Shown here: in pieces, positions 35,701 to 48,497 of the stretch
How the letters are laid out: the number at the start of each line of letters is the position of its first letter
Numbering within the stretch: position 1 is the stretch's first letter
Notes under the pieces: model-generated
Told to the model about the DNA's origin: nothing
What the model saw: only the letters and a program-made list of their open reading frames with translations
Database searches by the model: none
Made by a program: the position numbers and the translations under genes
Assembly: GCA_002633025.1 (NCBI GenBank)
Contig: NMRB01000427.1
Location: 244,952-308,951, forward strand
Reading direction: 5' to 3'
DNA length: 64,000 nt
Source of the DNA: Notospermus geniculatus
Lineage: Eukaryota; Nemertea; Pilidiophora; Heteronemertea; Lineidae

Positions 35701-38700
35701 TCTAGAGCAGTTCACACAACTGAACCAGACTCAAGGTTCATTCTGGATCCTTGAACGGTATGTAATCACAGGAACTACCAACAACATTCACGAGGTAGGG
35801 TAACACCTAATGGCTTGTACTGACTAATACTAACGCTGAAGGGGTTATTGTCGTCCTGGGTACACATAAAGTGTACCCAGGTTCGATGTCGTCAAGTGAA
35901 ATTGTACCCTGGGTCCACTTTCTTGTTACAAACTCTACCCAGGTTCTGATTTAGAGACCTAGGGACGAGCTCATTCTCAAGATTTCGTGGGATACGTGAA
36001 TAACTGGAACCAACATACGCTAATTAGCGTATGTTGGTTAATCCAGGATCCTGTTGCTATGACCTTGGAGGAATTATACTGACAGGAGGAACAGCGAGCT
36101 AATTGCCCCTCTATAATCCCTTTTTCACACCTCCCCAAACAATGGAACACACAGGCCCACAGTGTTTGCCCAGTAAGCTATGTATGACACATGATCAATT
36201 AAACCCATCATGGCCATGCACAATGGCCATGATAGGCCTACATGGAAATGACACGTTTTCTTGTCTAGCTGGCGAGTTGATTAACTTTCTCTGTAACCAT
36301 CCGAGGTTGAAAACTGTCCAGCTAGTCAAAAATAAAATTCTTCCAACTTCTCTTCTTTTGCTTTTTGCACGGCCAACTTGCAGGCACAATATCAAGTGAC
36401 CTCACCGAGAACAACCTCGCCCCGAGGTCTCTAAATCAGAACCTGGGTACAGTTTGTAACTCCCCTAATCACTTTAGCAAACAGCGGAACGATGATTGTA
36501 CTGTTTGATGTGGGGTCCGTGTTCGCTCCTTCTCAATAATACCTCCATGACTACACACACTTGAAGTTTCCTCTACAAACAATCTACAAGGAAGACACCC
36601 TTTCTACAAGAATCATTAAGATATGCGACCAAATCAATCTGAAATCAGCTCTTTCCAAATAATATTTACTAAACAGAGGACAGTGAACTTTCCATTCCTC
36701 ATTCTGAAGAAGAAACTCTAATTTATGCAGATCACGAGATTCTGAAATTTCACCCTGACCCGTAGTAATATTATTAAAGTTGTCATTTATAGCATTAATA
36801 CCTGGAAAATATGATGCTAACGGCACATCATGCATAAACACAAAGCAATGGCCTCGTCCTTGTCTGGGCGTCACAGGGATTCAGCTTCACAGTTTTAGAT
36901 TTGCCATCAGGAATTCAGGACAGGGAAGTCTCTACTCTGCTCTAGAGCAGTTCACACAACCGAACCAGACTCAAGGTTCATTCTGGATCCTTGAACGGTA
37001 TGTAATCACAGGAACTACCAACAACATTCACGAGGTAGGGTAACACCTAATGGCTTGTACTGACTAATACTAACACGGTTGGGGTTCTATGTGTACTACA
37101 TAAAAGTACTGGATAATCAAAAATAAAAACCGAACTCAGGAAGGACAAAAGGAACGTGATACTCTACAGAAATCAATAAACGACAGCAAAAACAATTGTT
37201 ACAAACAGCAGTGTATTGTTCAAGGATTGATTTCAGGATTCAATTATTGTTTCAAGGATTGATTTTCATGACTTGAATGTAATGCTAGGCAGAAGGAATC
37301 ACAATATATGTAGTTTCTTTAAAAAGAATTTGGTATTTGTGTCCACAAGTTATTTACCCGTATCTGTGACATTCAGATACTAATGAGTTGTTCTTTTTAG
37401 TACAATTGTGAAGAAAACAGCACTCGGCATGGGAGTTCACAGGCCCGAAGAGCCTGACTTCAACCCTTTAGGGTCAAAATCATATGGTATACATACCAGC
37501 ATTTATGCTGGTACATGTAACATTGATATTATAAGTTGCGTTTGCATTGTGCATCACACTACCACATCATGTACAGCAAGGTCCATTAATAAATCAAACT
37601 TGTCAAAAAGGACGAAGTCGAATGGAGATCCTGAAGCTTCGCATTCTAGCACATAATCAAGGACACCAGTTTAGTTAGATTTGGAAGCAAAAATCATAAA
37701 ATCCGATTCTGAACTGAACAGTGCCACAACAAATGCAGCATTTGAGATTTTCAGGATGTCCACTCAAATTCACAGAGATTATTCAATGAGAGGTTATGTG
37801 GTGAAGATGGCTGTGAGTTTCAATCCCCCAGGCTATGTCATGATATGATTCACATACTTACTCATTATCGACTTTTTGCATTGTATGAGACATGCCTAAA
37901 GATCGATGGCTGAAAGCAAAATTCATCAAATACCTTCTTGTTAGGCACAACAAACCACACAATATCAGTTAAAGCTCAACAGTGGAGTGAGTGAAGGACA
38001 AGTTACCGAATTGGCATCATGAACTTGCAGTGCACAACAAATTCCTTACTACAAATGTAATGTTCCAACTGGCATTTGTCAAAAGAAAACTGTTAAGTGC
38101 AGGTTCCACTGGTGGAAATAATCATTTGACAGGTAAACCAATGTTACCATAGAGACTAACCCTTCAGAAGATGATTTGCCTCTGGAAAAGTATCGATAAA
38201 CCATGAGATGAATTCGATGAGGAATAAAATGTTTTGGACCAAACTGGTGCTAGTCTACCACTACCAGCATGACCAATGAAGCCAATCCTATGATGCTGAC
38301 TGCCTAATTTCTGCAACTTTATGTGTACAGTAAATGTTTGCACATGTTTGTGTCATGGTCATCTAACTTTGCAACGACTTGATACCAAGTGGACCGACTA
38401 CGGTAGTCCCTGAACATACAAAATGGCTGCAACAGGTTTGCTAAGGCCTAATTCACAAACATGATTCACGTTCCACTAATACTAATGCCTTCACTGAGAA
38501 GTTTAACACCCACATGCTGTACAGCATGCAACTGAAACTAACAGCAATAACATGTACAATGTAGCCTAAATATGACACATATTCACATCCTTACTGTACA
38601 TCAAAATTGGTTTTCATCAGCAGAGCAGATGATTATATACACTATACATCGTACACCAAAGTTAGGGCCCCTGAACCATAGGCCCCACCTATACACAATC

Positions 38701-40510
38701 CAGTTCTCCTTCATTTTCTCTACCTACCTCGCTAGTGCATCAGATGCAGTGGTGATATTGCTTGCTCTGACTCCATCCCTGTACGTTCCACTGCTCCTCA
38801 TTGTATCAGAAGTGCGTAACCCACCAGTATAATTCATTCGGGAAGTACCATTCAAACCAGAGGTATGATTCAATCTGGCAGACTGACTGACAGCTGCCCT
38901 CTCTTCCTTCACTTCTTCACGACGAGCAGAAGCAACACGGACTTGTGCCTTCTTTGCCTGCTCATTCAACCATTCCATGTGGTCCTGGTCGACACTTATA
39001 TCAAGCCGTGGGATATTTGCCGTTTTATTTCGATGTGATGACAACTGACTCAAATCTCTACTTCTCAGTGGTTCAAAAGTCAGATCCTGGGTTGTAGCCA
39101 TGGTATTCATAGTCTCTGTACGCTCAAATTTTTCTTCCTGTATTTCCTTGCTGCCAGACTTACTACCAGCTGAGCGCTTCTTTGGTGGATTGTAGTACTT
39201 GAACTGGCTGAGTTTAGACTGTACGTTTTTCGTATTCAGAGTCCTTGGAGTGAAGGGTTTGCCCTCTTTGAACCTATGGGCATGATCATCCAACAAGTCT
39301 CCAGCGATTCCCTTCCTTGGCGTTGATACATTTGGATTCCCACTTCCAGCTTTGAGAGTGTCTGGAATCATAGACTTCATAGGACGAGGACTCCTGTACG
39401 TATTAGGATTGTTGTACGAGTCTGCTACCATTCGGTCCACCATCTTCATGTCCTCAGTATTTGCCCTCTCAATATAGACGTCATGATTTGGCTGGGAATG
39501 TTGATGAGTTATTGTGCTTTTGACAATAGCCCCGACCTCTGGATCATCATCCTGTCCGGAGAGAGAACAAATTTATTAGCAAGTGAAAATGTGCTTTACA
39601 GAAGAGGAAACAGTGAGTATCTTTGAGAAGGAATGGAATGTGTGACAGTAAATGCAGTTTTCATGATTTCTAAAAATTACTTACAAAATAATCCTCGTAG
39701 GCTTGATCCTGGTCAGCATATGACTGATTAGATGCAATTGACATCCTGGAATTAGGCCGCGAATTTGCATTACTCCGACTGCCACCTCTCTTCTTGGTTT
39801 CATTTCTTCGGACTCTGTCACGAACTGGAAAATAGACAGATGGCACCATATTAAAGCACATTATATGTACACACGTACTTCAAGTACCTGATGAGTTTAT
39901 CTTGGTGGGCCTCATTCATTGTCAGGACTTACTGTACTTTTCAAAGGTAGGTAAGTCTTACCTTTTGTGCAAGATGTCCAGGCTTTGGGGGCTTTGTTGT
40001 CAATGGCAGCTGAAAGACCCAAAATGACAATAAATAACAGTGGGGAACAGTGAAAAATATTGCTGCAAAATGCTAACAATTTGTAAGAAAATTACATGGC
40101 AATGGATTGGATCTCAGCCACAAGAATAACAGGGTGTGCCTTTTCATTGAAAATAATCCTCTCAATCAATAAACAACATTTACACGACCACTGATAATAC
40201 TGATAGGATAGCAATACAGAGTAAAGTCGAAGAAATCACAAGTAAAAACCTCCCTTACATTTCGCATTATTCACCCGCCTGTAGTGGGCATTCAAATGAT
40301 CCAGGACAACATACTGCGTCATCAGTTTACTTGAAGTTGGAGCGAGAGCTGAAAGGGAAAATTATTCAATGTTAGCAAGGCATGTTGAAATCTCCTGCTT
40401 TTCTGACGAAGTTACAGTTATAATTAATATCTAATATATAATCAAACAATACTTACGGCTACTTCTGAGACCCAAATGACCTTTCAGATCATCATGGGGA
40501 CCGGCTGCAC
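32751..40510 (-). CDS. SPATA7: SPATA7-like ciliary transition-zone protein (first exon and one middle link unresolved)
   Basis: Minus-strand exons with matching phases: 40510-40457, 40348-40259, 40009-39962, 39824-39685, 39551-38728, then 34997-34939, 34587-34510, 34408-34351 and 34136-32751 (stop). Family landmarks appear in the right order: KGHLGLRSS, QYVVLDHLNAHY, SAIDNKAP, GDLLDDHAHRFKEGKPFTPR with SQFKYYNPPKK, then EEELQYLEFVSDVTSDVLDR and MRALLDKLRADLG. Vertebrate SPATA7 acts at the photoreceptor connecting cilium and is linked to retinal dystrophy. The start-codon exon was not found; it may be upstream, or in the gap at 42249-42670. Exons 38728 (ends phase 2) and 34997 (starts phase 0) need at least one linking exon. 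37909-37862 plus a 34-base exon at 35463-35430 fits but is speculative. The last exon adds about 400 residues of Ser/Gly-rich, acidic tail ending DDDDDF. Confidence 0.9.
35311..35834. repeat. 524-bp direct repeat, copy 1 (in SPATA7 intron)
   Basis: Near-identical to 36551-37074. Two six-base indels cancel each other, so both copies are 524 bp. The repeat begins CTACACACACTTGAAG and ends GACTAATACTAAC. It contains a good minus-strand acceptor (TTCTTCTTCAG), so it may carry a small SPATA7 exon. Confidence 0.9.
35926..36459. mobile_element. Inverted-repeat element between the two direct repeats
   Basis: About 34-bp inverted ends (TTACAAACTCTACCCAGG at left; complement at right with GAACCTGGGTACAGTTTGTAA). 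A perfect 32-bp palindrome lies inside at 36008-36039 (AACCAACATACGCTAA and its complement). There is no coding content. The left edge is preceded by further degenerate GTACCCAGG repeats from 35858. Confidence 0.7.
36551..37074. repeat. 524-bp direct repeat, copy 2 (in SPATA7 intron)
   Basis: Second copy of 35311-35834 after a 716-bp spacer. The arrangement of long direct repeats around a short non-coding core resembles a terminal-repeat miniature retrotransposon. A tandem duplication or haplotype duplication fits equally well. Confidence 0.9.
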
Positions 40511-42879
40511 CTAGAGTAGAAAGAAAGAAGTAAATGTCAAAAATCTGGTGACACTAGGCAACCTAAAAAAAATTGTTTTTCATTCTTTTTTTCCAAAATT
40601 AGGGGCGGGGAGGATTTTTTTACTCTTTATTTTTTATTTTCAATTTTGGCATCGATTTTATGACAAGACTTTAAGGCTTATAGTCATCATAACCCAAACC
40701 CAAGTCATGACATGTGTTTTCTCTGTTCCAAAACGCTCCAGATGACGATTAGTGATGTTGTTGAATGATAGGACCAGGTGGTGAACGTAGTCAAGTCTAT
40801 GGGCGCTACAGAGAAGTTTTAGGAAAATAATTTTTTTTTTAAATCGAGGGCCGGTCAATTTTAAATAGGGCTAGGGGGGGGCCTAGGTCTACTGACATTG
40901 ACAAATTTTTCCCTGATTTTTTCAATCCTAAGGCTGCGAAACCCATCGTGAGCCCGGCGTAACTTGGTTTGTTTCATATGGTTGCGAAGCTGAGATATCC
41001 AGCTTCTTGGGAAAATTAAAATGGCTTTGGCAAAAAAAATTCTGTGGAAATCATTAATCTAGGCCCCTATATCACCAACGCGACAAAGGTGGAATCGTCA
41101 ACCCTAGGCCTATCGAAGCTGAACTTCAGCCTGAAATAGCAAGAAAAATTGCAAAAATTCACCCGATGTTGATGATGGATTTTTGTTGATGCGGTGACAA
41201 CTGCTTTTCAAGAATCAGGAAGTGCACACCAACTGGGATCAACTGCGCATACTTTTGGGGAACACATTAGGGCCTAGGCCCTACGCGGACGGCACACCAG
41301 GGCATAAATTCATCGACGGCCACGACGGCCATTGCCGTCGATGCCCTGCTCTTGGCCGTGCTGCCCTTAAAAAATCAAAAATCAATGCGGCCAAAGTGGC
41401 TGTGCCCTTCCAGTTTGGATGGCCGCCCTGCCCTTTTTGACTATCAAACATGAGAAACCCCCAACTCAGCGAAAAACTCATAAAGTAAACACTAACACCA
41501 ACGCACATATACTGGCGAGTTTGCCAGACGATCCCGACTTGAGAATAGCTTTCACTTCTACAGTGACCTGAACTTTTGGTTTTATTTCTCTGGGATGGAA
41601 AGAAATCGCTTCAAAAACTGTTTGGTTGGATTCCCAATGAAATTTCCTTTCCAATGACATAAAGCTTGCCCGTCTTGGTCATTTTGATGAACAAATCTTT
41701 ACTTGATTAGGCGGCTACAACCGACAGTTGAACACCAGAGCTGGCTTCGCGCCAACTGCTATGCAGACATCTATGTGTGTGCCTACGATCGTAACGATGT
41801 TTCTGGTCAGCCAGTCTGACTAATTAACAGAAATAAGCTGATGATGGACACAATGAGAGGCTCAAATTGGGTGTTTTGTTCAATACCCTGTTGATTTCAT
41901 TGCAAGCTTTACTTTATATTAATCATTTTTGGGCCAAGTTATCTGGTGAGTTTGACTCAGTTTGTTTGAAGAAATCTCAAGAGCGGCTCTGAGCCAATCA
42001 GAAAATACCTTGGTTAATATGGTGTAATGGGCGGGAAATTTGAATTCATTTGTGGAGTCTATCATTTCTTTGCAAAGAAATGATTGGAATGAAAGCAAAA
42101 CATAAAGTATATTTTGTGGCTGTGGTGCCCTCAGTGCCTTCTTCAGAATGGCCTTGTGCCCCTGGGTGTGGCCTTGGCGCCCCTAAAATTCAGAAAGTTT
42201 CCAAGGCCAAAGTGGCAGTGTCCAAATGGAGGTCTAATTTAAGGCCTGNNNNNNNNNNNNNNNNNNNNNNNNNNNNNNNNNNNNNNNNNNNNNNNNNNNN
42301 NNNNNNNNNNNNNNNNNNNNNNNNNNNNNNNNNNNNNNNNNNNNNNNNNNNNNNNNNNNNNNNNNNNNNNNNNNNNNNNNNNNNNNNNNNNNNNNNNNNN
42401 NNNNNNNNNNNNNNNNNNNNNNNNNNNNNNNNNNNNNNNNNNNNNNNNNNNNNNNNNNNNNNNNNNNNNNNNNNNNNNNNNNNNNNNNNNNNNNNNNNNN
42501 NNNNNNNNNNNNNNNNNNNNNNNNNNNNNNNNNNNNNNNNNNNNNNNNNNNNNNNNNNNNNNNNNNNNNNNNNNNNNNNNNNNNNNNNNNNNNNNNNNNN
42601 NNNNNNNNNNNNNNNNNNNNNNNNNNNNNNNNNNNNNNNNNNNNNNNNNNNNNNNNNNNNNNNNNNNNNNGACATGTCTTTTCAGCCTCAAACTAGTAAA
42701 AATAAAAAATAAAAACCTCCCCCCTCTCCACTCATCTGAGAAAAAAAGGACGCGAATCTAATTATTATTTTTACTTGGCCTTAAGGATAAGTTGTATGTT
42801 TATGACAATCATAGTCTTGTTTAGTTTCAAGCCACCTCTCGGAGATAACATTGAGTTAGTGACAAGTTCTCTATTTCAG
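40511..42879. promoter_or_regulatory. Divergent intergenic region between SPATA7 and MBIP
   Basis: SPATA7 reads left and MBIP reads right from this interval of under 2.4 kb, so their promoters and first exons should lie here. A GC-rich hairpin (CATCGACGGC with its complement) sits at about 41308-41342. TTGGCC and GGGCAAGGGC-type words recur on both sides of the gap. No start-codon exon for either gene could be assigned. Confidence 0.5.
42249..42670. other. Assembly gap (422 N)
   Basis: A run of undetermined bases. Long open frames reported across it are meaningless. The missing N-terminal exons of MBIP or SPATA7 may lie in it, or the gap may be longer than shown. Confidence 0.98.
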
Positions 42880-45517
42880 GATGTTTTGAAGACGTCATCA
42901 GTCCAACAGGTTCGGGAGTCATCTCATGAAGAAAAGACAAAGAACAGCAATCGGCTGATTGATCCTAATTTAGTCCAGGTTAGAGCTGAGAAAGCTGAGG
43001 TATGATATTGTATGATTTGGCAGACGTGCCCATTCAGTGGACATTTGAGATTGTATTTGATTGTCCTATCTTACATTTTGAGGTGTGCTAGTTCAGTTTT
43101 CATTTTCTTCCAGATAGAGAGACGGATTACAGCATTCATTGAGAGGAAACAGCAAGAGGTTGATGAAAACAATAAAAGGGAGTTTTGCAATGTCTTTTCT
43201 ATAGATGATGGTAGGTTAGGGAAGTTTCCACTGAGTTTGAAACAGTGCATGGAATAGTTTGAAACAGGCATAAATCAAAATGAACAGTGACTTCATTGCC
43301 ACCACAGGGACGTGACTCGTACAGGATATGGATGTTAATGTCAGCCCCCAGGAACAATGCCCTGGCCCTAGTATAGGCCTAGAGAGAGAAATTTTTCTCT
43401 CGGTGTATGTTACTAGGGCCGGGGCATTGTTCGTGGGGGCTGACAACATCATACCCCGTACGCGTTAAGTCCCTGTGATTGCCACAGGACAACAATAAAT
43501 GGGGTGTTACTTATGGAGTAACATGTGTTATATATTTAAAATCAATGAATTTCATTATTCCATGTAATTTAAAAATTCATTGACACATGCGGAAACACAT
43601 TGCAGTTGACCCAAATTCTCAATTCAACCCAAAACATTTCTGGATCATTAGGCCAGTTGGTCGAAACTCTTACCCCTGCTTCATGATTCAAGTCAAGTGC
43701 ATTGGAAGGATTGCAAACATATGTTTTATTGGCTTCAGAAATATTTTTCGCATGCTTTCTATATCGATGTATATGCAGTTTTTGAACTTTGCTGATTGAA
43801 AATTTTACTTTTTCAGCCAAGAATCATCCAATATAACATTTATGAATGAAAATGATGTCTTTTATGCTGTCATCCCTGTCTTTTTGATATTTTCTGTTTG
43901 TGCATGAATCCCTATGGGTGAGTGTCCTGTGTTAAATGTTACTGATTCTTTGTACATGAATTCTTCCAGAGCCAGAAAATAGCTGTGCCAGAACTGATGC
44001 GATGTTTGTTGCTGGTTCTGAAGGGAAAAGTCATGTGAAGGGTATGTTATGTAAAAGAGGGTCTTTAAGTGTTTCCTACGTATTAACTTCATGATCTAAG
44101 AATGAAATTCTCAGAATTAGAAACTGTAGTATCAGATTTTCTTAATAACCACTTAGTATCCGATGCTATGATTGTGTCATGATGTTGTGGAATAGAATTA
44201 CGGTCTAGTGAAGCAAAGTGGTTAATCCTTGATGATTTTCAGCTTGGAGAATGATCAATTCAATCAGAAGTTAATAACATTATTGATATCTGATTCAGTG
44301 TATCAGACTTTTAAATCACTCGTGCAATTTTTCAGTCTCTAGAGTTGTGAATTCTTGGGGTCCACAGACTCGTCCGCACTCCAATTTTGCTCATCTTGAT
44401 AAACCACCAACTGGTGCAGAGGCCTCAGTCACTGCTGGAGCAATAAATGCAAGACTCCAGAACATGGAAACACATCTTGGGATGCGAGTTAGACAAGGTA
44501 TGCATGAAGGAATGTTGGCTTCAATTGACCAGGTGTGGTTTTCTTGTGTAACCTACAATGGCTTGACCGACACTCTGACCTATATATATCATGAATGCAC
44601 TTAGTGTGCTATCTGCATTCAATGAGTGATTGCAAGGTATTGGATTACAATAGTTTACTTTTAAGTACCATAGACCTGATGTGACATTCACAAATTATCC
44701 ATTTGCCACATGTTCGTGTTCTCATTGGGAAGTAAGTTCCCAAATGCAAAATGGGCATGGTCAATATTCAGGTCAGAAATCAGATGTGCTTTTACCATTT
44801 ACAGTAATGCCTTGTCAAAATTTCATGGCCAGGCGATTATGACCGTCATAAATATATTTATGTGACATGTTGGACGAATGAAGCTATTATTCTTTCAGGT
44901 GGAGTCAACAACACCCAAGTATTTCAAAGGATAAAGGAACTTGAGGAGCGAATTTTATATTTAGAGAGCCTCTCTCCAGAGTACTTCAGTTCTGTGAGTA
45001 GATAGGAGAGAAAAAGATCTACTGATTACAGCTTATTTTTAGTACACTTCACCGATAATGATGCACCTTCTTCATATCATTTATATGTTCTTCGGAACAT
45101 GTTCCATGAGTTGTCTTCTGTTGTCCTTCTCTTTCATCATAATCAGGTTAATTCAGATATATCATTCCCTCCACAGATCCCAGCCCCTAAGAAAATCAAA
45201 CATGAGGCTCCTGCCAGGCCTTCAGGCCCTCAGGATGGAACAAGCCATATCTATAGAGTATGTTGAATTTTGTTTTTCTCTGGTCATATTCACTTAGAAA
45301 ATATGCAGTCATATCCCTCTTAGTGTCTTTTTGGGATCTTTCCAACAGAGTTGTTACCATTGCATTTGAAGATAAAATATTCCCATCTCTCTCTATCTGA
45401 TGTGCCATCACTCTGTGTATACCATTTGTTCTATATTTTCAGGGTCTATCAATGAGTGAAATAAATGAACGAATCACAAGCCTTCAACACAGTCTGCGGC
45501 AAAAAAGTGCTGACTGA
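42880..45517 (+). CDS. MBIP: MBIP-like protein, C-terminal exons (ATAC complex subunit)
   Basis: Seven in-phase exons: 42880-42999, 43114-43210, 43970-44041, 44336-44497, 44899-44993, 45177-45257, 45443-45517 (stop). They encode 233 residues. Diagnostic segments are EIERRITAFIERKQQEVDEN, REFCNVF, ENSCARTDAMF, GKSHVKVSRVVNSWGPQTRP, RIKELEERILYLESLSPEYF and a final LSMSEINERITSLQHSLRQK coiled coil. These match the order and spacing in vertebrate MBIP, which binds and inhibits the kinase MAP3K12/DLK and is a core subunit of the ADA2A-containing ATAC histone acetyltransferase complex. The first visible exon has an acceptor, so the roughly 110 N-terminal residues are missing and lie upstream or in the gap. 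An AATAAA at 45884 is a plausible polyadenylation signal. Confidence 0.92.
43303..43477. mobile_element. hAT-like MITE in MBIP intron
   Basis: The 175-bp element has long inverted ends starting CACAGGGAC and ending GTCCCTGTG, with arms of about 75 bp that include GTCAGCCCCC and its complement. It is flanked by a perfect 8-bp direct repeat, ATTGCCAC (43295-43302 and 43478-43485), the target-duplication length of the hAT superfamily. It lies wholly in the intron between exons 43210 and 43970. Confidence 0.9.
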
Positions 45518-48497
45518 ATGGAGTATCGACTTACTCATTGACAGTTAAAGAAAAATTGTCGTAACATTGGACACTCTCCAATCAAATTGATCTTCTGAAG
45601 GGCCATTGTAATCCAAAATTGTGCAATACGCAAAACAAGGTATAGATTTGAGACCATTGAATAGCACATGTATTACTTCATTGTTGATGTAATCCTTGTC
45701 ACAATAAGTCATAACACATGTAAGGCACATTCCTTTCTTTTCTTTTATCTATCTCTCCACACCACCCAGAGTTTGGGAACTCTACAAAAGGAGCCATCCA
45801 TTTGTTTTCAATTCAGCTGTAGTTACCATCGTAGAAACCATGGATAAAGTACCAAAAGGTCATTTTCAGTACACTTGTACTAAAATAAATGAAGACATGC
45901 TATCGCAGTGGCAATAGTCATCAGAAAAGACATAAATTGGTAATTATAAAGTCGTCAAGGCGTGCAACAAGCAATGGCCTGGTAGAGTGTGGAGGACAAG
46001 GTTCCAACACTGGCCATTGATTAGGTTGATCACAAACCACTAGAGGGCGAAGCAACCATCTGCACAGCCAGAATTGGTTGAACGGAGCTGCATGGGTGTT
46101 GCCGTTAGCCAGATGTAGTCTTCCACCCAAGCTATAGATGGTGGATTTACGACAAGATGAATGAAAGTCTACTCGTGTCTCCAAGCCACCCTAGGCCTAA
46201 GCCAACACTCTGACTAGTTCCGATTCCTCTGGGAATATGGCTCTTTATCAATGGACCTAGTGTCTCATGCTACAAGCCCATGGCATGTGGCAGAACAAGG
46301 ACACTTCTCTCAAGTCCAAGGAGAATCACGGAGACCATCGCATTTTTATCTGGAAGTGCATGTAAACCCATTTCAAAAGAATAACCATGTATCATGACTC
46401 GGATCTGATCAAAGATTTTAAGAAGTACATTCCACTCTTATTGAATAATCAGATCAGAGCGTGTGGTTTTTGCGCCGCAATTCGATAGGTTCGTCGGTAA
46501 AATGACCAGAAATTCTTTTTTTCGATCGCAGCAGAATGAACTGTTTGGGTGTTACATAATCATGGAAAGTGCATGATGTGTTGTCAGCTAACACTCGATG
46601 GTGGAAGTCCTTCGTAAGTTCTGGGGCCTGAGGTGATATGCACTTTGAGAAAATCATTTTATTGACGAAACCATTAGAGGAAGTGAGCAAACCACGTTGT
46701 GGTCAATGGCCACTCTCCAATCCAAGTGCTTAGTTAAAGAGCATGTTGTATACTTGAAGTATATGATCATCATAACCTTTTATTGGAAAGATCTTACTCT
46801 ATTGCTTCCCGCAGCTGTAGCAACGGGGTCCAACTTATTACCGAAAGTTTTGTCGCCTTTTAATTGTTGTGGGATGTCGGCGAGCCTTTGATGTTTGTTG
46901 CGTCCGAACGCATGCACTATTTCACACGCCTCCGGAATTGCCGTATAACTAGGGAAGGGACGAGATACGACCGAATCTCATTCTATTAACCACCGTCATC
47001 GAGTTTTACGGGTAATGATGATGATCAGCAATTTCCAATAGTCTCAAAGTGCTTCACATTATTTCGCCAGTTTCTCCAAAAATCATTCATCGCTCGCCCC
47101 GCGCTCTAGCCTAACTGCTAGAATTGAGAGGACAGAGTGAGGCGATGCGGAAATCGAGCCCGCGGCCTCTCGGTAACTCGGCATTCATGATCATACTTAT
47201 TGCGCTGATGTAGGAGGAAACCGAGACGCAGCTGTCTGCGTCATCCACACCGCCCTCCCCTTGTCACCCGACATGGGTTTGAAAAGTTGCAGAGGATGGA
47301 GAAGCGGAAATGAGATGCGGCGATGATCCGTCCAACAGTACGAATTATATTACTCTACGTTGATCGAATCAACGGAGAGCAATATAATTGCAATATAATT
47401 CGCACTGTCAAAATATAGTCACGTCGGGCGGTCATATATGTTGATGAGTGTCGCCCTGAAAAGGATTTCAGTAGTCTCGCGCACTATCGAATCGATTCCC
47501 AGATGCGCAAACGCAGCTGGGTGACCGAGACTAGCATTTCAGCCGGGAGTCCACATCACACGTAACTGAGCCAACCAAAAAACGTGATTTTCATGCAGAT
47601 TTTGGGCAAAACACGGCAAAAAGAGGTCTTCTGCCCCCCTGAGAGGCTCCTGCCCCCCCCGGACCAAAAAGTTAAATACGGTCCTGGTAAACGCTAGCTT
47701 TTTAAAACGTAGGGCCTATCAAACTCTGCCTGCGTTCTTCTCTTCTAAAAAATGCAAAGATGGCAGCCAACAGGGAAATTATTTGTGCTTGTAAGGATGC
47801 TTTATTTGTGACATACCAACATTGGACGTGTTAAGTACCAAAGTGTTATGATTATTACCATTTAGCCATTGGTAATTAATGGTACCTGAAGCTGCATTCC
47901 GCAGCAAAATTGCTTCCGCATTGTGAAGTAAAGTAAACGCTCATAATCCTGCGTTTGACGAGAACATTGTCGACTTTACCTTCTGGTAAAACACTCCTGT
48001 TAGACCCAATGAAAAATATTTGCAGTCGACTCGTGGTACTGGTATTTCAAAATTGACAAGCATTGTTGCATTTAAAATGTGAATTTACATACCGCAAACA
48101 TACGTGGGATAAGATGATTTTTCTGTCAAAAATCACTGTAATTAGAATTCCAACACTCGTCCCCTGGTCCTGTCACGCAAGCATCTGCGTGATGGAACAA
48201 TACCAGTTTGGTTCACATGACGTGGGGACGAGGTTGTGAAATCGACAAGAATGTAGCGGCGGCCATTCTTTACAGAAAATCCGACCTTCGCGTTTTCACC
48301 ATAGCTATCATTCTGCAAATTTCCAAGATCTTTGGAATAATATAGATCAGGTATCTCATCACCAGGATGCTTTGAGGTCGGCCAGTGTTTTTACGCTTCG
48401 ATGAGGGATGTTGTGCACTTTTATCGCGTCACCATCCAAAACATATTTTCAAACATTGAGAAACATCGGCAGCTACGTGCGCTTGAGGGCTCTGAAA
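45518..48497. other. MBIP 3' flank and intergenic sequence
   Basis: Holds the probable MBIP 3' UTR to about 45.9 kb, then sequence without supportable genes. A degraded tRNA-like stretch at about 47100-47165 has an A box-like TAGCCTAACTG and a B box-like AATCGAGCCC, suggesting an old SINE. A poly-C-rich stretch follows near 47630-47660. Confidence 0.4.

Noticed and set aside
42050-42712. Long open frames through 42249-42670
   Set aside because: They consist of undetermined bases; no real coding evidence.
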